DNA from: Gammaproteobacteria bacterium
Lineage (GTDB): Bacteria > Pseudomonadota > Gammaproteobacteria > UBA9214
Reading direction: 5' to 3'
Assembly (NCBI GenBank): GCA_003454335.1
Contig: DMKK01000010.1
Location: forward strand, 1 to 5,480
Length of the DNA: 5,480 nucleotides
The translations under genes were made by a program, and so were the position numbers. The notes beneath the pieces were generated by a model. That model was not told the DNA's origin and did no database searches. It worked only from the letters and a program-made list of their open reading frames with translations. Shown one piece after another: positions 1-5,480 of this stretch; position 1 is the stretch's first letter, and every line of letters begins with the position of its first letter.

Positions 1-1823
1 CAGACATCATCCAGCGGATTGCCGTGTCCGTAACAGGAAGCGAAGACATAACGTTTGCCAAGGTCCAGTGCTGTACCACCAATTTTAGTTTCAACAACAC
101 GGCTGCCTGAACTGCTGAACGGCCTGTTTTTAAGGTCAATTTTCTGTTTCATGTTGGAAAGCCCCAGATACCAGCCACCTCGTTGCATGAATACGTTACG
201 TTCGAAGACCGCACCTAGAATGGTGTTCAGGCTATTTTGTATGGACTGACCGGAAAAGTCAGCAACATTGACGGCGGGTGCAATCGGGAACCAGGTATAC
301 AAGTCACGTAGTGTAATTGCACTGCCTGGTAGTACCGCATTACCGAAGCGGAAACCATTAGCCATGGAGATATCAACACCGTTCTCCCAGCCTGCTACGC
401 CACTGGCCAGTACCACAGGTGAAGTTACATCGCGGATACCATCAGCGATGAAGTTATTCAGCGTGTCTTCGAGTACGCTGTGTCTTAATAGCAGGGTATC
501 GGTGTAACCCACAACAGCGTCCAGGTCGTCAACAAGCTGGAGACCTCTCAGTGAAGGGTTAAGGAAACCGCCAGGCATGAAAGTGTGGCGGATGACTTCA
601 CCATCATCACCGGCGATAAAACCTTCTTCCATGGCAGCAACCAGCTCTGTCATGGCAGGATCTTCGGCAACAGATTCATCAACAGGGATCGCTTCCCATG
701 TGAAATCAACGATCTCACTGCCGTTCATCTCAAGATCAAGACGACCGACATACATGTCACGGTTGGTCTCAACGACGATAGCAGCACCTTTGGCCAGTTG
801 ACTGCGTTCACCATTACTCAGCTCTGCACCGGGAGTGGTACGAGTAACATCGTCATCATGAACCAGTAACGCACCCAGTGTCACTTCGTGGGTATGCGCT
901 GAGTACATCACATCGATATCTTCGAAAGCTTGTGCGATCTTGATGTTCTGTGGCAGTCCAAGTTCAGACTGTACTACGATCCCATCTGCGCCCAGGTCTT
1001 TGACCTGTTCGATTATACCCGGCAGTTCTTCGACACCCTGGGTAAAGCGGAAGGTGATATTGAAGGTATCAGCCTGTTGTGGAACGATAGAGGCAGTAAT
1101 ACCGATAACGGCAACTTTAGTACCATCGACATCCAGCATCTGGAAAGCCGGTAATACAGGTTTACCATGCAAAGGTGCTGGCAGAGGGGCTGCATTATAA
1201 AGATTGGCAGCAACAGTCGGGAAGTTTGCTTTGATAACACCCTTACCTTCAGGAGTTGGGAAAGGTGCTGTCATTAAATTTTCACTACAGGTATAACCAC
1301 TGGCTGCATCTGTCAGGCCAGGAATAACAGGCACATCGCTACAGCCAATATAACCCGACATAGTACGAATGTTACCCGGAATAGTTGGTTTCGGACCAAA
1401 GCTCGTAAAGCGGTTGCGGAAGACAGCACCACCGTAGCCAAAGTCCCAATTGCCCGGTGTAAAGACATCGATACCAAAAGCATTCATCGGTATCATCATG
1501 GCATCACCGACAGTAAACATGGTTTCTGCACTGCCGTGGGTTAAATCACCCGTGGAAAGCAGTACGGCTTCAGGGTTATCAGCACGAATACCATCGACGA
1601 CAGTCTTCAGACGAGCAAGACCACCAGAACTGGCGGCTTCATATTCACTGCCATCCGGGTTTTTCATAATGGCGGCATGCGGTACCAGCGTGCCGTGCAG
1701 GTCACCCATTTCGATGAGTGTGATATTGTCATTTGCCATCACGGGTGCTGCAATGACGCCAGTTGCCAATGCCAGCGACTGTAGCAAGCCGATAGCAGAT
1801 TTAGTCTGTATATCCGGTTTCAT
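1..1823 (-). CDS. Exported metallophosphoesterase / 5'-nucleotidase, SoxB-like (partial, C-terminus off left edge)
   Basis: Open frame of 607 codons from ATG at 1823 running off the left edge without a stop. Residues 1-30 form a signal peptide (Lys2 and Lys8, a hydrophobic run, a PVMA end), so the enzyme should be periplasmic. An N-terminal calcineurin-like phosphoesterase domain follows: D41-x-H43 in GDLHG, GD at 92-93 in STGDLTHGS, GNWDFGYG at 124-131, and HTHE at 310-313 in SAHTHE. From about 440 comes the 5'-nucleotidase C-terminal domain, with NGFRFG (489-494), LPGSAIT (498-504) and a GHGNPLDDV end. These resemble SoxB (GFRWG, LPGQAIT, GHWEFTYG, as I recall the family) as much as UshA. 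Known members hydrolyse nucleotides, or sulfate from a SoxY-bound thiosulfonate, using two metals. Oddities are Glu287 where UshA and SoxB carry a metal-ligand His, and an extra segment at about 143-200 with Cys161 and Cys179. The family call is firm; the substrate is unknown. No other sox gene is visible. Roughly 20-50 residues are probably missing. Confidence 0.88.
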   Translation of the reverse strand, partial: MKPDIQTKSAIGLLQSLALATGVIAAPVMANDNITLIEMGDLHGTLVPHAAIMKNPDGSEYEAASSGGLARLKTVVDGIRADNPEAVLLSTGDLTHGSAETMFTVGDAMMIPMNAFGIDVFTPGNWDFGYGGAVFRNRFTSFGPKPTIPGNIRTMSGYIGCSDVPVIPGLTDAASGYTCSENLMTAPFPTPEGKGVIKANFPTVAANLYNAAPLPAPLHGKPVLPAFQMLDVDGTKVAVIGITASIVPQQADTFNITFRFTQGVEELPGIIEQVKDLGADGIVVQSELGLPQNIKIAQAFEDIDVMYSAHTHEVTLGALLVHDDDVTRTTPGAELSNGERSQLAKGAAIVVETNRDMYVGRLDLEMNGSEIVDFTWEAIPVDESVAEDPAMTELVAAMEEGFIAGDDGEVIRHTFMPGGFLNPSLRGLQLVDDLDAVVGYTDTLLLRHSVLEDTLNNFIADGIRDVTSPVVLASGVAGWENGVDISMANGFRFGNAVLPGSAITLRDLYTWFPIAPAVNVADFSGQSIQNSLNTILGAVFERNVFMQRGGWYLGLSNMKQKIDLKNRPFSSSGSRVVETKIGGTALDLGKRYVFASCYGHGNPLDDV

Positions 1824-2046
1824 CTTTAATCCTCCAAGATAATTATTAATTCCGGGAGCAATGCGTGTCCCATCACTGCCCTGGTAAGTGAAGTTACAGA
1901 CTAGATGCAAGCGCTGGAGGAGAGTATAGGGAATCTCCTTATTCCTGCTGAGGCATGTACTTATTAGCTAATTATTATTTACTGCATTACAGGAGGGATA
2001 GTACGCAAATGCTGGCCTGCTCCTATGCGAGATTCGAACTGTAAAA
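1824..2046. other. Non-coding gap between porin stop and phosphoesterase start
   Basis: This 223-base stretch holds no convincing gene. It separates two same-strand genes and probably contains the promoter of the phosphoesterase. The best -10 candidate on the minus strand is TATACT (1923-1928), with a poor -35 (TCAGCA, 1946-1951) 17 bases upstream; that would give a leader of about 90 bases, but I hold it weakly. A perfect 10-base palindrome ATTAGCTAAT (1963-1972) lies in an AT-rich patch and could be an operator or chance. An AGGAGA/TCTCCT inverted repeat with a 10-base loop (about 1918-1941) has no T-tract, so it is not a typical terminator. I see no rho-independent terminator after the porin, so read-through into the phosphoesterase is possible. 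Confidence 0.5.
1831..1835 (-). promoter_or_regulatory. Shine-Dalgarno site of the phosphoesterase gene
   Basis: On the minus strand GGAGG lies 7 bases before the ATG at 1823, inside an AT-rich leader (TTGGAGGATTAAAG then ATG). This is the strongest ribosome binding site in the window. It fixes the start, which also gives a complete signal peptide, and suggests efficient translation independent of the porin upstream. Confidence 0.85.
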
Positions 2047-3543
2047 TCAGAATGACCAGGTAAGTTGCACGCCGGCCCGGTCATCCACGGTGTTGACAAT
2101 CTTTTTTACGTTTTTTGTTATGCCGTCGGCGACAGCCTTAACGGGAAAGGTACCGCCGGGGTCGCTGCTGGCATAGGCGGTGGGTGCTTCCACGTCCCTG
2201 AAAATGTAATTGATTGTGAGCCGCAGCTTGCGGCTGAAATGGTAGTTAAGTCCCAGTGTTATTTCCGTCAATTCCCGCTCGTTACCCGGGTTGACGGTCG
2301 AAGCGGTGTCGTACAGCAGGTCGTGGCGGTGATAACGCAGATCAAATTGCCATTTGTTGTTCGGCAGAAACCCCAGGTCCACGGTGAGTCCGCGCGATTT
2401 ATTACCATCCTCGGCGGCAATCTGCAGATTGCCGTTATCAATATTGCCATCTGCCACCCCGCCTGCCGGCGCGAAAAAAATCATGCCATCGGCCTGCATG
2501 AGTTCTCCCGCCAGGCGGACCTTGACTGTTGAACCAGGAATACCGGTCAGCAGCCTGGCGCCGATACCGTAACGGGTTCGGTCATAGTCCTTGTCCTGCG
2601 GGTCAGAACTGAATTGACGTTCGCCATGCTGGTACCAGCCATACATCTTGAGGCCATGTTTTCTGACGCCCCAGCCACCGGGCAGCTGGTGTTCTGCTGC
2701 TGCATACAGGTAGAATTCCAGCGGGTTATTGAAACCACCTGTTTCACTGATTGCCTCACCGCGGCCGAGCATCACCGCATATGACAGATCCCACTGCCCC
2801 TGCAGGAAGGAATCAAACACCTGTACACCCCAGTCACGTACCGCGTTGATGCCATATGCGGAGTTCTCCGGTGTTCCCAGTTCCGGTGAGGCTGGCGACC
2901 CGGCAGGTCTTGCAGCACCTTTTACAAAGCGTTCCAGTACTTCGCGGGCAACAAAATCGGTCAGTTCGATATAGTCAAGGGTCTGCACGCCCTGTAACGC
3001 TTCCTCGGGGCCGGGCGTTTTGAATAGCCCGGCACGGATGCGTGCGCCGGGAATATGATTAAACGTCACACTCAGATGGTCCAGCGCAATAGCCCGGGCA
3101 CGCCCGCCGAATGGATCATAGGTCATCAGGTTTGGCGCTACTTCGAGCAGGGTGAAATAGTTTATCTTCGAGGTAAAGCTGTTTCTCAACCTGCCGGTGA
3201 ACACACCGCGCGCACCGAACCGTGCACGGCGAATATGCAAGCGTTCACCGTCATCAAACCAGGGCGCCACAGAAGTGACCGCCAGGCGCTCGCCATTATT
3301 GGCAGAAAAGTCCGGTGGGCCGGGCGAGTCGGTCAGTCCGCTCAGGTCATCACTGGTGTCGCGGGTCCAGGCAGGCTGGATGAATCCCCAGAACTTGTGG
3401 GCAGGCGCAAGTGGATGCTCGGTGCCTTGCAGCATTAACCAGTTGGCTGAATACACCGGGCCGGATAACACGGTCAGGCATATTGCCAGTACGGCAGCAA
3501 GGCAACCCCGGTTGCGAGAGAAAAATATACAGGTATCGATCAG
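2047..3543 (-). CDS. Outer-membrane porin, phosphate-selective porin O/P family; non-canonical start
   Basis: Predicted outer-membrane beta-barrel channel for small, probably anionic solutes. The mature part opens with KFWGFIQPAW, typical of the first strand of porin O/P proteins, then shows alternating aromatic/polar strands (RIRAGLFKTPGPEEAL, WDLSYAVMLGRG, YGIGARLLTG, EITLGLNYHFSRKLRLTINY) and ends in VQLTWSF. The C-terminal Phe is the usual barrel-assembly signal. About 465 mature residues is normal for the family. The first conventional start in frame is GTG at 3471, but it falls inside a clear signal peptide: SRNRG, then a hydrophobic run (CLAAVLAICLTVL), then a VYSA cleavage site. No ATG, GTG or TTG occurs between it and the in-frame stop at 3613-3615. 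I place the start at CTG 3543, which overlaps the regulator stop as CTGA; this gives about 498 residues. ATC 3540 and ATA 3528 are alternatives, and a sequence error is possible. The family name does not prove phosphate as substrate. Family call is good; the exact start is uncertain. Confidence 0.8.
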   Translation of the reverse strand: MIDTCIFFSRNRGCLAAVLAICLTVLSGPVYSANWLMLQGTEHPLAPAHKFWGFIQPAWTRDTSDDLSGLTDSPGPPDFSANNGERLAVTSVAPWFDDGERLHIRRARFGARGVFTGRLRNSFTSKINYFTLLEVAPNLMTYDPFGGRARAIALDHLSVTFNHIPGARIRAGLFKTPGPEEALQGVQTLDYIELTDFVAREVLERFVKGAARPAGSPASPELGTPENSAYGINAVRDWGVQVFDSFLQGQWDLSYAVMLGRGEAISETGGFNNPLEFYLYAAAEHQLPGGWGVRKHGLKMYGWYQHGERQFSSDPQDKDYDRTRYGIGARLLTGIPGSTVKVRLAGELMQADGMIFFAPAGGVADGNIDNGNLQIAAEDGNKSRGLTVDLGFLPNNKWQFDLRYHRHDLLYDTASTVNPGNERELTEITLGLNYHFSRKLRLTINYIFRDVEAPTAYASSDPGGTFPVKAVADGITKNVKKIVNTVDDRAGVQLTWSF

Positions 3544-4187
3544 GGTGTAATGACCCCCATCCGGATGGCAAGACGCGTCAGGGCAGCAATATCGTGAACA
3601 CCGAGTTTTTTCTTAACGCTGGTGCAGTGGTGACCGACTGTCTTGGGACTCAGGTGCAGGATTGCAGCAATATCATTTACGGACTTGCTGTCTGCCAGCA
3701 AATGAAAGACTTCGAACTCCCTGGGTGTCAAACCGGCAACGCTATCCGACTCCGGCGTGGTATTCCGTTTGACAAGGTATGGCATCATTTCCTGGCCGAC
3801 GTAGACGGAACCCGTTGCGACTTGCCGAATGGCCTCGATCATCACCTGTGATGCACTGCGCTTGGAAATGTAGCCTGATATTCCGGAATCGAGCGCCCGG
3901 GTAAGGAATACCTCGTTTTCGTGTACGCTAAAGACCAGTATTCTTGCAGTACTGTCCTTTGCCAGTATCCGCATACTCGCTTCCAGACCGCCCATGCCCG
4001 GCATTGACAGATCCATTACCAGTACATCTGGCTGATATTTAAAATAGTCCTGATAGGCTTGTTCGCCACTGCTTGCCTCTGCAATAACAGCAATATCCTC
4101 TGTCACCTCCAGCAGACGGCGGTAGCCGGCACGCACAACTTCATGATCATCGACCAGCAGGACGTTCAGCTTGTTCATGTTACTCAT
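3540..4187 (-). CDS. Two-component response regulator, NarL/FixJ (LuxR-type HTH) family
   Basis: Cytoplasmic DNA-binding regulator of 215 residues, the normal length for the family. The N-terminal receiver domain (about 7-125) has all the expected residues: acidic pair Asp13-Asp14, phosphoacceptor Asp59 in VLVMDLSMPGMGG, Ser87 at the switch position, and Lys109 in GYISKR. After a linker, the C-terminal HTH (about 150-210) starts with LTPREFEVFHLLADSKS and continues through the recognition region LSPKTVGHHCTSVKKKLGV. Its partner is almost certainly the kinase encoded just upstream: the kinase stop and this ATG share ATGA, so translation is coupled. Its own stop abuts the porin frame, making porin transcription a plausible target and possibly an autoregulated operon (inference). 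An alternative start at Met4 (4178) would shorten it by three residues without affecting the domain. The signal and operator are not known. Confidence 0.95.
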   Translation of the reverse strand: MSNMNKLNVLLVDDHEVVRAGYRRLLEVTEDIAVIAEASSGEQAYQDYFKYQPDVLVMDLSMPGMGGLEASMRILAKDSTARILVFSVHENEVFLTRALDSGISGYISKRSASQVMIEAIRQVATGSVYVGQEMMPYLVKRNTTPESDSVAGLTPREFEVFHLLADSKSVNDIAAILHLSPKTVGHHCTSVKKKLGVHDIAALTRLAIRMGVITP

Positions 4188-5480
4188 TTGTCCTCACCAT
4201 GCAGCGGTATCCTGACGCGGATTGTCACACCCGTACCCTGTTCCGATGCCAGCATAAACTCTCCACCCAGTCCCTCGGCACGCTCGCGCATGCCAATCAA
4301 TCCCAGACCATCGCTTGGCACGGACTGGTCCAGCCCCAAACCGTTATCGCTAACTGACAATACCAGGGTATCAATATTGCCAGACAGACTGATACTGACA
4401 CGGGTGGCGTTGGCGTGTCGTGCGATATTTGTCAAACACTCCTGCACGATGCGGTATATGGTTATGTTGATTCTCTCATCAAGCTTGTCGAGCTTGCCGC
4501 CCACTTCGAGATTCGTTTCGATTCCCGGGTGACGGTCCTGCCAGGTCGACAACTCTTCCTTTAACGCCTCGACCAGTCCGAGGTCATCCAGAACGCCGGG
4601 GCGCAGCCGCTGCATCATGGCATGTACGACTTCATATATCCGGGATGAAACATCAAGAATAGCACTGGCGCTTGTCTCTATACGCCTGTCACCGACCCCG
4701 GACAGGTCACGAATCGACTCGGCATCGGCCTGAATGGCTGTTATGCACTGCCCCAGTTCATCATGCAGTTCACGCGCCAGGTGTTTGCGTTCTTCCTCCT
4801 GAACATGCAGGGATGTATGGACAAGATTTCTGTTCTCTGCCAGTAAGGTGCGGGATTGTGACTCCGCTTCCTCAAGCTGTTGTGTCCTGCTCGATACCTC
4901 TGTCACCATCTGATTGAATGCGGTCGCGGTTTTGCCAACTTCATCAGCAGCCTCAATAGGGATCCTGATTGAGTAATCGCCTTTTCCTACTTCCTGTGCT
5001 GCCGCAGACAGAATGCCCAGTCTGCGTGTCAGGCCAAGGCCGATCAGGACCGTCACGATTACCGTTAAAATGATTTCGGCGGCCGCAATTGAAATGCCAC
5101 GCGTACGTGATTTGCGGATGGCTTCTTCCATCAGTGACAGGGAAAACCCCATCAACACCCTGCCCATTGGTTGTCCGGCGACCGTGATCACGTCGCTGAC
5201 ATCGTATACGCCATCTGTGACCTGTGCCGGGTGTGCTTCTGATGCCGGCCAGGGTTGCAACGGGAACTCGCCCAATGCTATTACGGCATGCTCGTCCCGG
5301 TCGAGTATTACCAGGTAAGACAGCTCCTGATAGTCGATAATGTTACGCAAATAATCTTCCAGGGTCGCATAATCCACCGCCACCATATAGTTACCGGAAG
5401 TCCGTGCAATCTGCTGAATCATACTCGTTGCCGTGTCGCGCAAGCGGTCCGTGTGCGTGGCCTGGATAATGGAAATATTG
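4184..5480 (-). CDS. Sensor histidine kinase, NarX/DegS-like HisKA_3 type (partial, N-terminus off right edge)
   Basis: Inner-membrane sensor kinase that should phosphorylate the adjacent regulator. The frame is open to the right edge, so the true start and a probable first membrane helix lie outside. TTG at 5443 is an internal Leu codon, used here only for numbering. From it: an extracytoplasmic sensing region (1 to about 112) with a sensor-like stretch LSYLVILDRDEHAVIALGEF; a membrane helix (about 117-138); a HAMP domain starting TRRLGILSAAAQEVGKGDYS; a coiled coil (about 180-220); a HisKA_3 dimerisation domain with phosphoacceptor His227 in ARELHDELGQ and the conserved RLRPGVLDDLGL (279-290); and a HATPase with Asn339 in QECLTNIARHA, DNGLG (366-370), DGLGLIGMRERAEGLGG and GTGVTIRVRIPL. 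All catalytic boxes look intact. The NarX cysteine-rich P-box is absent from the visible part. The signal sensed is unknown. Confidence 0.93.
   Translation of the reverse strand, partial: NISIIQATHTDRLRDTATSMIQQIARTSGNYMVAVDYATLEDYLRNIIDYQELSYLVILDRDEHAVIALGEFPLQPWPASEAHPAQVTDGVYDVSDVITVAGQPMGRVLMGFSLSLMEEAIRKSRTRGISIAAAEIILTVIVTVLIGLGLTRRLGILSAAAQEVGKGDYSIRIPIEAADEVGKTATAFNQMVTEVSSRTQQLEEAESQSRTLLAENRNLVHTSLHVQEEERKHLARELHDELGQCITAIQADAESIRDLSGVGDRRIETSASAILDVSSRIYEVVHAMMQRLRPGVLDDLGLVEALKEELSTWQDRHPGIETNLEVGGKLDKLDERINITIYRIVQECLTNIARHANATRVSISLSGNIDTLVLSVSDNGLGLDQSVPSDGLGLIGMRERAEGLGGEFMLASEQGTGVTIRVRIPLHGEDK
4191..4198 (-). promoter_or_regulatory. Ribosome binding site of the response regulator, inside the kinase gene
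   Basis: The minus strand reads GGTGAGGACAA before the ATG at 4187. GAGGA sits only 3 bases from that ATG but 12 from the alternative Met4 codon at 4178; counted as GGTGA the spacing to 4187 is 6. Together with the ATGA stop/start overlap this favours 4187 and translational coupling to the kinase. Confidence 0.5.

Noticed and set aside
1..1823. Naming the phosphoesterase soxB.
   Set aside because: The C-terminal motifs are SoxB-like, but the GNWDF and SELG boxes differ from canonical SoxB and no other sox gene is visible.
1450..1842. 130-codon forward-strand ORF opposite the start of the phosphoesterase.
   Set aside because: Its reverse strand encodes the signal peptide and metal-binding motifs of a recognised enzyme; low-complexity Ser/Pro-rich translation is typical of a shadow frame.
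1918..1941. AGGAGA/TCTCCT inverted repeat considered as a terminator.
   Set aside because: Six base pairs with a 10-base loop and no T-run on either strand; too weak.
1991..2044. Forward-strand AGGAGG followed 12 bases later by an 11-codon ORF (MLACSYARFEL).
   Set aside because: Spacing is long, the ORF is tiny, no promoter is evident, and nothing downstream on the forward strand would be led by it.
2018..2046. On the minus strand just after the porin stop, GTTCGAATC resembles the T-loop of a tRNA, with a CCA about 20 bases further on.
   Set aside because: The T-stem does not pair beyond two bases, the CCA is at the wrong distance, and the rest of a tRNA would have to lie in the porin coding region. 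It could be a degraded attachment-site remnant but more likely is chance.
2065..2532. 155-codon forward-strand ORF opposite the porin.
   Set aside because: Antisense shadow of a gene with a clear protein family; its translation has no recognisable domain.
3411..3851. 146-codon forward-strand ORF across the regulator-porin junction.
   Set aside because: It is antisense to the HTH of the regulator and the porin signal peptide, with no family resemblance.

Overview
The window is bacterial. Gram-negative features (an outer-membrane porin and exported periplasmic enzyme), mid-range GC and Proteobacteria-style two-component proteins make a gammaproteobacterium the most likely source; this placement is an inference and no marker gene is present. 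All four genes I can support lie on the minus strand, so the window reads right to left. The forward strand has only short antisense shadow frames.

Right to left: (1) a NarX/DegS-type sensor histidine kinase whose N-terminus runs off the right edge (4184-5480, partial); (2) a NarL/FixJ-type response regulator (3540-4187) whose ATG overlaps the kinase stop in an ATGA; (3) an outer-membrane porin of the phosphate-selective porin O/P type (2047 to about 3543), which follows the regulator with no gap and has no canonical start codon that includes its signal peptide; (4) after 223 bases of non-coding DNA, an exported metallophosphoesterase/5'-nucleotidase of the UshA/SoxB superfamily (1-1823) that runs off the left edge and lacks only its extreme C-terminus.

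The first three genes look like one translationally coupled operon: a membrane sensor, its DNA-binding partner, and an outer-membrane channel that is a natural candidate output. The phosphoesterase has its own strong ribosome binding site and is probably a separate unit or a distal one. A porin for small anions beside a periplasmic hydrolase of phosphate- or sulfur-type esters suggests an uptake or scavenging module, but the substrate cannot be read from sequence.

The points most worth a second look are the phosphoesterase, whose metal-site motifs are intermediate between UshA and SoxB and include an apparent His-to-Glu ligand change and an extra Cys-containing insert, and the porin start, which seems to need a CTG (or ATC/ATA) codon overlapping the regulator stop as CTGA. 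I found no RNA genes, CRISPR, insertion sequences or convincing terminators.
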